From Ktedonobacter robiniae (GTDB lineage Bacteria > Chloroflexota > Ktedonobacteria > Ktedonobacterales > Ktedonobacteraceae), in NCBI RefSeq assembly GCF_016587375.1, contig NZ_BNJG01000001.1, forward strand, positions 1,054,001 through 1,118,000: a stretch of DNA of 64,000 nt, in the 5' to 3' direction. The translations under genes and the position numbers were made by a program. How positions within the stretch are numbered: the first letter of the stretch is position 1; every line of letters starts with the position of its first letter. Shown piece after piece: positions 16,761-24,955 of the stretch. The notes below the pieces were generated by a model that was not told the DNA's origin, made no database searches, and was given only the letters and a program-made list of their open reading frames with translations.

Positions 16761-17714
16761 ATGTTCTTACGTTCACTAAAAACCAAATCTGCTGGGGCCT
16801 TGATCCTGGTCCTGCTGATGCTGCTCTCAGCCTGTGGCACGAGCGGCAATTCATCCTCCAGTAACACTGGCAGCGGCAGCACGTCCAAGGGCAACCTCGT
16901 CGTCGGCGGCAAACTGGACGTAGAGTCGCAGTTGCTCACCAAGATGTATACGCTCCTGCTGCAAAAAGCTGGCTACAAGGTCACGGAGAAACCCGCCCTG
17001 GGCAATAGCAATATCGTATTTCAGGCCATCAGTAGTGGCTCAATCGATATCTATCCTGAGTTCACTGCCACTGGTCTGAACAAGTTACAGGTGCCCACCA
17101 CCTATGATCCCCAGAAGGATTACCAGGCGGTGAAGGATGGCTTCAATACGAACTATAAATTGACCTGGTTGGATGCAGCCCCGCTCAACGACGGCTATGC
17201 GCTCTGCACCTCGAAAGAGACCTCACAGAAGCTTGGTATCACCTCTATCTCGGATGTGAAGGCCAAGGCTTCGCAGTTGGCGCTGACCTCACCCAGCGAT
17301 GGTGTCTCGTTCGTTGATGGTCTACAGAAGGTCTATGGTCTCACCACTAAGAGCTTCAAGAGCACTCAGACCGTCGACTATGCTCTGGGTTTCGACGCTG
17401 TAAAGAGCGACAAGGCCCAGGTCACCGTCTGCTACGGTACGGACGCGACCGTGCCCCAGGGTGGCTTCGTCTTCTTGAAGGACGATAAGAACGGCTTCCC
17501 GGCCTTCAATCCCGCCCCTGTGGTGCGCAACGATATCGCCCAGAAGTATCCTGATATCGCCTCGGTGCTCAATCCCCTGGCGCCCAAATTGACCACCGAT
17601 GTCAGCATTCAGTTGCAGACCCAGGTGGCGCAGAAGAAAAGCGATGGAGCCTCGGTCTCGCGTGCTGTGACCTTGGTCGCCACCGATTTCCTAAAGCAGC
17701 AGGGCCTGCTCTAA
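16761..17714 (+). CDS. opuCC: Osmoprotectant ABC transporter substrate-binding lipoprotein
   Basis: 317 residues. The start is set at the ATG at 16761, 9 nt after AAGGAG; the frame is open from 16692 but the signal peptide begins at MFLRSLKTK. Lipobox LLSAC, lipidated C25. The mature part is a type II periplasmic-binding fold of the OpuAC family (SIDIYPEFTATGLNKL, ALCTSKETSQKLGI, VQVTVCYGTDA-like block). It captures a quaternary-ammonium solute outside the membrane and delivers it to the two permeases. Confidence 0.87.
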   Translation: MFLRSLKTKSAGALILVLLMLLSACGTSGNSSSSNTGSGSTSKGNLVVGGKLDVESQLLTKMYTLLLQKAGYKVTEKPALGNSNIVFQAISSGSIDIYPEFTATGLNKLQVPTTYDPQKDYQAVKDGFNTNYKLTWLDAAPLNDGYALCTSKETSQKLGITSISDVKAKASQLALTSPSDGVSFVDGLQKVYGLTTKSFKSTQTVDYALGFDAVKSDKAQVTVCYGTDATVPQGGFVFLKDDKNGFPAFNPAPVVRNDIAQKYPDIASVLNPLAPKLTTDVSIQLQTQVAQKKSDGASVSRAVTLVATDFLKQQGLL

Positions 17715-17725
17715 GCAAACACATT

Positions 17726-17773
17726 ACAAAGAGAGGGTGTGTGGGCAACGCTGCCCACACACCCTCTCTTTGT
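17726..17773. terminator. Bidirectional perfect hairpin (22-bp arms, 4-nt loop)
   Basis: Arms 17726-17747 and 17752-17773. It fills the space between the convergent opuC operon (stop 17714) and the molybdopterin oxidoreductase gene (stop 17775). Confidence 0.85.
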
Positions 17774-17774
17774 T

Positions 17775-19394
17775 TTATTTCACCTCAATAGTGACCTTGT
17801 GGTAGCCGGTCGAGCCTTTGGGGACCGTGCCTTGAATCTTCCCTGTTTGCACCTCGCCTACGCCGTTGGTCATCCTACACACCAGCGTGTAGCGGCCCGC
17901 CCGCTGCGGCCTCCACTGCCAGGTCCAGAAGACCCAGGCATCTTTGGAGAGTCGCGTGGTGAGCGTGGCATCATTCCATGTCTGCCCATCGTCGACGCTA
18001 ACCTCGACACGCTGGACATCCTTGTCGCCCCCATAGGCAATGCCACCAACCTCGACGCTTGCCCCTGCAGCCACACTTCCTCGTGGATAGTCGATGCGGC
18101 TGGTCATATGCAGCGGGCCATTATACCAACCCTGGTCTGAATAGAGACCACCGACAAAATGATTGGTCAGCTCAACGCGCGTGAGCCACTTGGGATTCTC
18201 CTCACCATAGCGACCGGGAATCAACACACGCATTGGGTAGCCATGCTTCTGCGGAACCTCCACACCATTCATACGCCAGGCAAGCAGGGCATCCGCCTCC
18301 AAAACCTCTTTGAGCGGCAGACTGACAGTATAGCCATCAACACTATAGAAGGCGACATGCGTGGCCTCGGGCTGCGCGCCTCCATGCTGCTCAAGCAAGG
18401 TTTTGAATGTGACACCCTGCCAGACGGCGGTTCCCATCAAATGCCCACCTGGACCATTGGCAATACACTCGAGGGTGATCGCGCGCGAGGTCGAGGGCAG
18501 GCGTTGCACCTCGTCATAGGTATAGGTGCCTCCACGCTTGACCAGCCCATTCACCTCCAGGCGCCACAGGTTAATATTGGGATTTGGGTCCACAGTGTTC
18601 TGCGTGACGACATAGTGCCCGTCATTAGGCGTAATGGGAACGGTCTTCTCGCCATTGGAGACCGTCTTGACGCCATCGTAGGCCGCGTACTCGTTGAGGT
18701 AGCCTCGTAGCAGGCCTGCCGCACCGCCCGCGCTCACCAGACCCAGCGCGGCCACGCCCACACGCGAAAGTGCCTGCCTGCGCCTGCGTACACCCTCTTC
18801 CTCGTTCTCAGTCGCTTGCTTTGGCAGGAGCAGGCGGTAGAGCAGACAGAGCGCGACACCGTACACAGCGAAATCGAGTAGGAACGCCAGGTCAGTCGCG
18901 ATGGTTGCCCATAGGACAGGTAGACCGTAGTGATTCTGTCGCACTTCGTCGTTGAAGAGCAATACACCGGTGAGGGTCATAAGCAGGGTCAGCAGCAGCG
19001 CGACACCCCACTCTCTATGTCCTGGTCGCGCACCTTGCGCGGGGAGCCGTACCCGGACCAGAAAGGCATATACCAGGCCCAACACAGTGCCAATGCCGAT
19101 CATGGCCAGTAGGGCCAGTCCAAGCGGCGTCGTCTTCGAGTTGGGAGAGAACATGATTAAGAGCCGGATAAAGGTGCCAACATCAATATGTTTGAGGACA
19201 TAATCCCCGAATAGCTCCGGGGACGTTGGCGTGCCAACAACGAAGAACAGCACGCCCATGGTAACCACAGTCAGAAGGCTTGCTATCAGACCTGCACATA
19301 GTCCCCATAGCGAAGAGAAGAGGATGGCTCCCGCCCTCGATAGAGATTTAGGAGGCGCGGAGCGTGGACGCTCTTGCGTTTGTTTGTTTTGCAT
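17775..19394 (-). CDS. Membrane-anchored molybdopterin-dependent oxidoreductase (sulfite oxidase fold)
   Basis: 539 residues. The first ~195 residues contain about five transmembrane helices. An RRRRQALSRVGVAALGL stretch (203-219) then resembles a twin-arginine signal in an internal position. The Mo-cofactor domain follows, with C310 in TLECIANG as the likely molybdenum ligand, HGYPMRVLIPGRYG, and a C-terminal Ig-like dimerisation domain (VEVSVDDGQTW, WVFWTWQWRP). The fold is that of sulfite oxidase/YedY proteins, located outside the membrane. The substrate cannot be read from the sequence. AGGGA lies 9 nt before the ATG. Confidence 0.87.
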   Translation of the reverse strand: MQNKQTQERPRSAPPKSLSRAGAILFSSLWGLCAGLIASLLTVVTMGVLFFVVGTPTSPELFGDYVLKHIDVGTFIRLLIMFSPNSKTTPLGLALLAMIGIGTVLGLVYAFLVRVRLPAQGARPGHREWGVALLLTLLMTLTGVLLFNDEVRQNHYGLPVLWATIATDLAFLLDFAVYGVALCLLYRLLLPKQATENEEEGVRRRRQALSRVGVAALGLVSAGGAAGLLRGYLNEYAAYDGVKTVSNGEKTVPITPNDGHYVVTQNTVDPNPNINLWRLEVNGLVKRGGTYTYDEVQRLPSTSRAITLECIANGPGGHLMGTAVWQGVTFKTLLEQHGGAQPEATHVAFYSVDGYTVSLPLKEVLEADALLAWRMNGVEVPQKHGYPMRVLIPGRYGEENPKWLTRVELTNHFVGGLYSDQGWYNGPLHMTSRIDYPRGSVAAGASVEVGGIAYGGDKDVQRVEVSVDDGQTWNDATLTTRLSKDAWVFWTWQWRPQRAGRYTLVCRMTNGVGEVQTGKIQGTVPKGSTGYHKVTIEVK

Positions 19395-19543
19395 ATAGGT
19401 TCCCTGACTTCTGCTTGAGCATAAGAAAAAGACTCACATCTCTCTTCGCTGACACGCTTAATGGGACCTGCTTTTGCAACCTAAAAAAAGTTCGTTTTGT
19501 GTGCTTAAGACTTCTCGCCACTACGTGGCTCGCAGAGCGTTAA

Positions 19544-19588
19544 AGTATGTGGTGTAAAAAAGCCTGCGGCTTTTTTACACCACATACT
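19544..19588. terminator. Perfect hairpin (21-bp arms, 3-nt loop)
   Basis: Arms 19544-19564 and 19568-19588 with a TGC loop and an A6/T6 run inside the stem. On the minus strand it lies about 40 nt after the stop of the glycosyltransferase gene (19630) and before the start of the oxidoreductase gene. Confidence 0.75.
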
Positions 19589-19629
19589 GTGAAAAGTCTG
19601 GGATAACAAAAGTTGGGGATGTCTTATGT

Positions 19630-21108
19630 TTAACTGGTATGTTTACTTGTGGAGGGGGTTGCTGCTAGTATCCCCTTCCCACTGATGCGTCTATGGCGCC
19701 AACGTGCCAGGACTGCGGCACAGGCCAGGAGGAGCAGGGGTAGCAGATAGGCAAGGAGGTAGTAGAGATTCCAGTCGGGTGTAGTGTGCGCGAAGTAGCC
19801 GCCTAGTGTGGCACAGGTAAAGTAGCAAGCGGCCAGCGCTGCCAGTCCGATGCTAAGGGTCCGCCGCTCAGGGCGCTGCGCTATAGGAAAGAGCAGGGTG
19901 ATCCAGGGCAGGAGCGTCGGCACATACCAGGGAAAGATATGTGAGGAGACCGCGAAGACCGCGCTATAGAGTACAAGCACACTTGCTTCAACGCTGATAC
20001 GTTTACGCCAGCGCATCCATAGGACACCTAGCGCCACTCCTCCCATGACGACAAGTTCACCGGCGTAGAAAAGCAATTTAGCCGCGAGGAGATTGGGAAT
20101 GAGGGTCTGCAACTTCGCCAGGATGAGGTAGACCGGGCCAGCGTTTGGCTGCTGCTCGCTCACATAGGTGGAGAAGAAGCCCAGCACCTGGCCATGCCCC
20201 AGGATAAGATATGGCACATATGCCAGAAAGATCGTTAACACGCAGGTCAGGAGCATAGCCCAATCACGGCGCCGCATTAACACCAGCAACAGGAGGATGG
20301 GGTAGATCTTGGTGAGTGTGGCCATGGCGATAAAGAGGCCAGTCGCCACGCGACTCCCACGCCAGTTTCCCTGGACACAGACCACCGCCAGGACGCAAAA
20401 CATGACGGTGCTGGCATCGGCATGACCCTGGAGCGCAAACTCGATGATCGGCAACGGACACCAGGCATACAGGATGCAGCGACTCCAATCGCCACCGCGT
20501 CGCGCAAGCAAGTAGGCGATTCCACCACAGCTTACCAGGTCCATAAGCACAAAGGTGCCTTTGAGGAAAGACAGATTACTCGGCACCAGGAGATAGCTGA
20601 GAAGGTAGATACCCTGCGCCATGGGAGGGTAGATAGAGGGGGCCGTACGATAGCGGCTGTTCGCAAAGATAAAGTCGCGTATGTGCGCAAAGTGGGGATC
20701 AATAGGGGCATAGACGTAGGGACTATAGCCCAGTAATGTGACCCTGGCATCCCAGAGGTAGCGCCAGGAATCACGCGAGAGGTTGGGTTCCAGCGGCAGA
20801 AAGAGCGCACGCATCAGCAGTCCACTCAGCAGGATGGCACCCAACTCCAGCCAACGCTGGCGACCTCGCGGTGCTGGTGTGCAGAAGATCAGCACACAGG
20901 CCAGGCCATAAGGCAGGAAGCTTCCCACATACAGGGCCAGAAAGAGACTGAGCGGAGTATCGGCCGCAGGCGCGTTTACACGCATCACCACTTGCCAGGT
21001 CAGGGTTACAAGCATACATGCAAGCAATAAAGGCAAGCGCCAGCGGAAACGTCGGATCTCTTCACTCGCCTGCACCCGTGGGGATTCTGTTATCTGCTCT
21101 AAGGACAT
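19630..21108 (-). CDS. GT-C family membrane glycosyltransferase (mannosyltransferase-like)
   Basis: 492 residues with about eleven hydrophobic helices. The first outer loop carries the acidic pair and arginines usual in GT-C enzymes (LEPNLSRDSWRYLWDARV) and a YSPY-PPMAQGIYLL region. It resembles the GT87/DUF2029 group, which transfers mannose or other sugars from polyprenyl-phosphate donors on the outer side of the membrane. It is a single-gene unit; the acceptor is unknown. Its start is supported only by a weak GAAAGG. Confidence 0.75.
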   Translation of the reverse strand: MSLEQITESPRVQASEEIRRFRWRLPLLLACMLVTLTWQVVMRVNAPAADTPLSLFLALYVGSFLPYGLACVLIFCTPAPRGRQRWLELGAILLSGLLMRALFLPLEPNLSRDSWRYLWDARVTLLGYSPYVYAPIDPHFAHIRDFIFANSRYRTAPSIYPPMAQGIYLLSYLLVPSNLSFLKGTFVLMDLVSCGGIAYLLARRGGDWSRCILYAWCPLPIIEFALQGHADASTVMFCVLAVVCVQGNWRGSRVATGLFIAMATLTKIYPILLLLVLMRRRDWAMLLTCVLTIFLAYVPYLILGHGQVLGFFSTYVSEQQPNAGPVYLILAKLQTLIPNLLAAKLLFYAGELVVMGGVALGVLWMRWRKRISVEASVLVLYSAVFAVSSHIFPWYVPTLLPWITLLFPIAQRPERRTLSIGLAALAACYFTCATLGGYFAHTTPDWNLYYLLAYLLPLLLLACAAVLARWRHRRISGKGILAATPSTSKHTS

Positions 21109-21315
21109 ATCTACGAAAGCCTTTCTACCAGAAACAACCTCAACGCCTACCCATCCAGTGCTTTTCTATTCTTCGCTGGTCTCCGCCTCTGCAAACCAGC
21201 AAGAAATTTTCTTTTCCCCTTGCCACATGGGTAGGTGCTGAAACTATAATATCTAGAGTGCCTAGAGTGTCTAGAACACGCAATAAAATTCCTTTACAAA
21301 CAAAGTATAAGAAAC

Positions 21316-21777
21316 ATGCATCATCAAGCACCACTCACTGAAACAGAGATGACGTTTGTCCGTCACCAGCGTGTCGCTCGTCTGGCCACCTCAGATGCCC
21401 AGGGAACGCCACACGCTATACCCGTCTGCTATGCCTTTGACGGACAACGCTTCTACACACCGCTCGACGAAAAGCCGAAGAGCGTCTCGCCAACACGGCT
21501 CCAGCGCGTGCGCAATATTCAAGCTCGCCCTGAGGTAGCCCTGCTTATTGACCAGTACGAAGATGATTGGAGCCACCTGGGCTATGTCCAGGTTCACTGT
21601 CACGCCGAATTGATTGATCCCGGACACGAGGCGCACGCCCACGCGCTCAAGCTCCTGCGGGTACGCTATGTCCAGTACCGTGCTATGCTCCTGGAACAGC
21701 AACCTGTGATCATGCTGACGCCCACACATATTTCAGCCTGGGGGCCTGCACTCAACAACCAGAGCAAGGGCGAGTGA
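21316..21777 (+). CDS. PPOX-class F420-dependent oxidoreductase (TIGR03668-like)
   Basis: 153 residues with the flavin-binding split-barrel pattern: RVARLATSDAQGTPHAIPVCYAF, then KPKSVSPTRLQRVRNI and VALLIDQYEDDW. The length and the end (PTHISAWGPAL) agree with the family found in F420-using actinobacteria and Chloroflexota. It probably binds F420 or FMN and reduces a small molecule; the substrate is unknown. It is convergent with the exonuclease gene. Confidence 0.8.
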   Translation: MHHQAPLTETEMTFVRHQRVARLATSDAQGTPHAIPVCYAFDGQRFYTPLDEKPKSVSPTRLQRVRNIQARPEVALLIDQYEDDWSHLGYVQVHCHAELIDPGHEAHAHALKLLRVRYVQYRAMLLEQQPVIMLTPTHISAWGPALNNQSKGE

Positions 21778-21832
21778 ACTCCATATCATTTCACCATTTC
21801 ATAACACGCTTTGGGGCGCCTTTTTTTTCGCC

Positions 21833-22411
21833 TCAGTCGAGGGGTTCAACCCGTCCCTCTCGGCTGCGGCGAAGCAACTCAGCCAGAATGGCGGCACTAT
21901 TCCAGGCATCATCATCGCCCCGGTGGTGCGTCCCCTCCAGTGGCAGGCGCATGGTATGCAAGGCGGCCTCCAGACCAATTTCGCTGGGCAGAGTATAGCT
22001 GAGGGCGAAGAGTGTCTTAATATTGAGGTGCCGTGTACCAAAGGGGTAGGCAACCTTGCGCTCACGGCACTGGCGCTCAAAAATGCTCCGATCATAATCG
22101 CCATAGCTAGCCCAGATCCGCTCCCGGGAGCGATACACCTCACGCAGAAGCGCACAAGCCTCGGCAAAGGTGATGCCTGCATTGACCTGCTCTTGCGTCA
22201 GGGTCGTCAATTCAGTACAAAACTCGCTCACACGCGAGCGCTCAGGACGCACCAGGATACTGCGCTTCTCCAGGCGCTGCCCCGTCACGAGGTCTAGCGG
22301 CACAAGCCCAATTTCGATAATTTCATTCTCCTGACCATTTGGTGGAACTCCCTGCCAGCAGGTCGCCTCAATATCAATTACCAGAAGCTGATCCAACAAT
22401 TTCTTTGGCAT
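21833..22411 (-). CDS. DEDDh 3'-5' exonuclease (KapD/ERI1-like)
   Basis: 192 residues. Exo I motif D13-I-E15 in LLVIDIEATCW, Exo II in SYGDYDRSIFERQC, Exo III in HHRGDDDAWN with the histidine of the DEDDh class. It resembles the KapD and ERI-1 exonucleases more than polymerase III epsilon. The frame is open to 22540, but similarity starts at MPKKLLDQ and AAAGGA lies upstream of the ATG at 22411, so that start is used. It removes nucleotides from RNA or DNA 3' ends; the target is unknown. Confidence 0.87.
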   Translation of the reverse strand: MPKKLLDQLLVIDIEATCWQGVPPNGQENEIIEIGLVPLDLVTGQRLEKRSILVRPERSRVSEFCTELTTLTQEQVNAGITFAEACALLREVYRSRERIWASYGDYDRSIFERQCRERKVAYPFGTRHLNIKTLFALSYTLPSEIGLEAALHTMRLPLEGTHHRGDDDAWNSAAILAELLRRSREGRVEPLD

Positions 22412-22498
22412 ATCATGCAATCCTTTCTTCTCATTGTTAGCTATCAGGCCTCCCACACATAGGAAGCAGGTACCAGAATGGGCCAGGCAGAAAGATAA

Positions 22499-22507
22499 TG
22501 CTATAAT
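22499..22507 (+). promoter_or_regulatory. Extended -10 promoter
   Basis: TGC plus TATAAT (22502-22507), 39 nt before the ATG at 22546. No convincing -35. Confidence 0.5.
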
Positions 22508-22545
22508 CACCCTGACACACTCACACTCATTGAAAGGCATGCACT

Positions 22546-23589
22546 ATGGCAAAAACCCGGAAGAAAAATGCACAGCCACCCACCTCTGGTCCTGTGCGAG
22601 GAGAGACACAGGCACGCCCTCGTCCCACCTCGCCCGGTTCCAATCGCGGCACAATTAGAAATACAGGTCGAAATGTTCGGCGTCGCGCGACCCGCCAGCG
22701 CAGATCGCTCTGGCTTCTGATTGGTGGCATTCTCCTCGCCCTTCTCGCCGTTATTGGCATCTTTATTTATGTAGGCCAGCAAAATCAAGCCCCGGGTGCT
22801 TCCGGCCCGACCGATCCCGAGGTTCTCAAAGCGGTGACCAGCATCGATCCCGCAACGCTGAGCACGGTGGGCGATGGCGGAGTGCAGCCCTTCCTCAAGG
22901 CCACGCAGAATAAGCCACCCATCCTGACAGGCGCCAATGGCAAGCCCAAGATCTTCTACTCTGGCGCCGAGTTCTGCCCCTACTGCGCAGGAGAGCGCTG
23001 GGCGCTGGTCGTAGCCCTGAGCCGCTTTGGAACCTTTAGCGCTCTGCCACAAACCACCTCGGCCGCTGAGGATAGCCCGCCCAGTCTCTCAACTGTCAGC
23101 TTCTATAGCAGCAAATATCAAAGCAACTATATCGACCTGGACACAGTTGAGCAGTTTACCAACAAGCGCTCTGGCAACTTTTATGAGCCGCTCCAGACAC
23201 CCACTAGCGAGCAACAACAGCTGATTAACACCTATAACGGACCGCCCTACATTGACAAGCAATACGCTGGCGGCTTCCCTTTCGTGGATATCGCTAACCA
23301 GTATCTCGCGATTGGCCCTAGCTTTAATGTTGAGGTCATCTCCAACCTCTCACAGAAGCAGATTGCGGAGAAGCTTTCAGACTCAAGCTCTGATGTCTCT
23401 AAGAGCATTTTGGGCGTGGCTAATACCTTTACAGCAGCGATCTGCAAGGCCACCAATAACCAGCCCGCCTCAGTCTGTAAGGCAGATCCCATTCCCGCAC
23501 TCCAACAGGCTCTGCCCGAGGCCCAGGGCAGTGACCAACTGGCCATGTCCCAGGCTCCCGAGGCCCTTTTCCCTCGCCGCGAGGATTAG
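22546..23589 (+). CDS. DUF929-type thioredoxin-like membrane protein
   Basis: 347 residues. A basic N-terminal tail (1-52) is followed by one transmembrane helix (about 55-77) and an outer domain with the dithiol motif C144-P-Y-C147 in FYSGAEFCPYCAGERW. The pattern (FGTFS, TVSFYSSKY, PFVDIANQY) is that of the DUF929 family, known from archaea and Chloroflexota. The CPYC motif suggests a thiol-disulfide exchange role outside the membrane, but this is not established for the family. Two more cysteines (near 295 and 310) could form a disulfide. Confidence 0.8.
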   Translation: MAKTRKKNAQPPTSGPVRGETQARPRPTSPGSNRGTIRNTGRNVRRRATRQRRSLWLLIGGILLALLAVIGIFIYVGQQNQAPGASGPTDPEVLKAVTSIDPATLSTVGDGGVQPFLKATQNKPPILTGANGKPKIFYSGAEFCPYCAGERWALVVALSRFGTFSALPQTTSAAEDSPPSLSTVSFYSSKYQSNYIDLDTVEQFTNKRSGNFYEPLQTPTSEQQQLINTYNGPPYIDKQYAGGFPFVDIANQYLAIGPSFNVEVISNLSQKQIAEKLSDSSSDVSKSILGVANTFTAAICKATNNQPASVCKADPIPALQQALPEAQGSDQLAMSQAPEALFPRRED

Positions 23590-23596
23590 ATTGTGC

Positions 23597-23646
23597 TGAA
23601 GAAGAGATGGTTGATGGGCAATTACTCACCATCCATCTCTTCTTCA
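23597..23646. terminator. Hairpin after the DUF929 gene
   Basis: Arms 23597-23610 and 23633-23646 pair perfectly over 14 bp; the 22-nt interior pairs only partly. It starts 8 nt after the stop codon. Confidence 0.65.
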
Positions 23647-23738
23647 ACATACCAGGAATTCCCCTGTACATAAGGCTCATGTATATGGTACTATTCTTTT
23701 TAGCAGAGATATATTTTTAGTGCCGGGAAGAGAGACAT

Positions 23739-23840
23739 ATGCATCAGATACATCAAACAGCCAGGGAAGATCTGCCTCAGCGCGCCCTCATATGCACCAA
23801 CCTGGTTCTCGCTCGGCAGCAGACAGCTCCGGCTCCATAA
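23739..23840 (+). CDS. Possible 33-residue leader ORF
   Basis: An ATG at 23739 with GGAAGAGAG upstream opens a 33-codon frame (MHQIHQTARE... ending QQTAPAP). It lies in the 389-nt gap before the RNA ligase gene and ends 138 nt before it. There is no recognisable domain. It may be chance; nothing else coding is seen in this gap. Confidence 0.25.
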   Translation: MHQIHQTAREDLPQRALICTNLVLARQQTAPAP

Positions 23841-23978
23841 TCCCTTTGTCCTGACCACCCTCAACCCTTCTGCCTGTGCAATTAAGCAGGCAGTGCTAGC
23901 AGCAGAGCACCCGGCGTGTCTCTGCCGGTTCTCTATGCTATTCCTTCCAGGGTTTTCAGACAAGGATGCTATGCCGTC

Positions 23979-24773
23979 ATGAGTACCAATATTAATATCT
24001 ACAAATATCCACGCACACAGCATATCGAGGGTTCAGGTATACAACGCGGAGACGAAGATCTCGCGCTTATCCCCCTCCAGGAGTTCGCCGGTCGCGATCT
24101 CGTCGTTGAAGAAAAGATGGATGGGGCCAATACCGCAATTAGCTTTGATAGCCAGGGACAGCTTCTCCTCCAGAGTCGGGGACACTTCCTGAACGGGGGT
24201 CCGCGCGAGAAGCAGTTCCATCTCTTCAAGACCTGGGCCAGTCGCTATACCTTTGAACTATGGGATGTCCTGGGCGAGCGCTATGTGCTCTATGGCGAAT
24301 GGCTCTATGCCAAGCACACTGTCTTTTATACCGATTTGCCTCACTACTTTATGGAGTTCGATATCCTCGACAAGCGTACCGGACGGTTTCTGAGCACACA
24401 ACGCAGACAGGAACTGCTACGCCCGCTCCCGTTCGTCGTCTCGGTGAAGGTGCTCTACACTGGAGCCATTCAGACGCTCCAGGAATTAACGGCCCTGATT
24501 GGGCACTCTCACTTTATCAACAAGGAGCACCTGGATATCTTGCAGGCAAACTGTCGTAGTCGGGGGCTGGACGTTCAGCGCGTCCTGAAGGAGACGGACA
24601 CCTCGCCCCTGATGGAGGGGCTATATATCAAAGTAGAGGAGCAAGGCGAGGTCAAAGAGCGCTACAAATATGTGCGCTCTAGCTTTCTCCAGACCATCTT
24701 TGACTCGGAGAGCCACTGGTTGGATCGCCCCATCCTTCCCAATCGCCTCCGCCTGGACATCGAGCTTTTCTAG
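23979..24773 (+). CDS. RNA ligase (nucleotidyltransferase superfamily, Rnl2-like)
   Basis: 264 residues. Motif I is E-E-K46-M-D-G-A-N with K46 as the AMP-accepting lysine; SRGHF fits motif Ia, YGEWLYAKH motif III, EGLYIKV motif IV and KYVR motif V. It should join a 5'-phosphate to a 3'-OH RNA end using ATP. The frame is open to 23916 but similarity begins at MSTNINIYKYP and AAGGA lies 12 nt upstream. The next gene encodes a two-domain end-healing enzyme, which makes exactly the ends a ligase needs; together they look like an RNA repair pair. Confidence 0.87.
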   Translation: MSTNINIYKYPRTQHIEGSGIQRGDEDLALIPLQEFAGRDLVVEEKMDGANTAISFDSQGQLLLQSRGHFLNGGPREKQFHLFKTWASRYTFELWDVLGERYVLYGEWLYAKHTVFYTDLPHYFMEFDILDKRTGRFLSTQRRQELLRPLPFVVSVKVLYTGAIQTLQELTALIGHSHFINKEHLDILQANCRSRGLDVQRVLKETDTSPLMEGLYIKVEEQGEVKERYKYVRSSFLQTIFDSESHWLDRPILPNRLRLDIELF

Positions 24774-24782
24774 TATCTTCTG

Positions 24783-24916
24783 ATCCGAAACCCCTGAGCG
24801 CGCGGCCGCTGTGCCCCCGAATGGGGGTGCCACCGCTTGCCCCCGAATGGGGATTAGGTGGTCCCCGAATGGGGAAGCGCTAGTCACACAAGTGACGTTG
24901 GGTTTCGGAATAAGAT
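24783..24916. repeat. Dispersed structured element, copy 2 (three internal units)
   Basis: Has the same ends as copies at 10048 and 30471 and a GTCAC-ACAA-GTGAC hairpin. Between the inner arms are three palindromic units of the form CCCCGAATGGGG (near 24814-24827, 24840-24852 and 24863-24874). It lies between the RNA ligase stop (24773) and the HD-Pnk start (24956), 39 nt from the ATG, so it is probably transcribed. Confidence 0.8.
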
Positions 24917-24955
24917 CTATGAACCGTCAGCAAGAGTCAACACGAGGATCATAGC

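Noticed and set aside
24814..24874. CRISPR array from the repeated CCCCGAATGGGG units
   Set aside because: Only three 12-bp palindromic units with short irregular spacers, no cas genes, and the units belong to the dispersed element.
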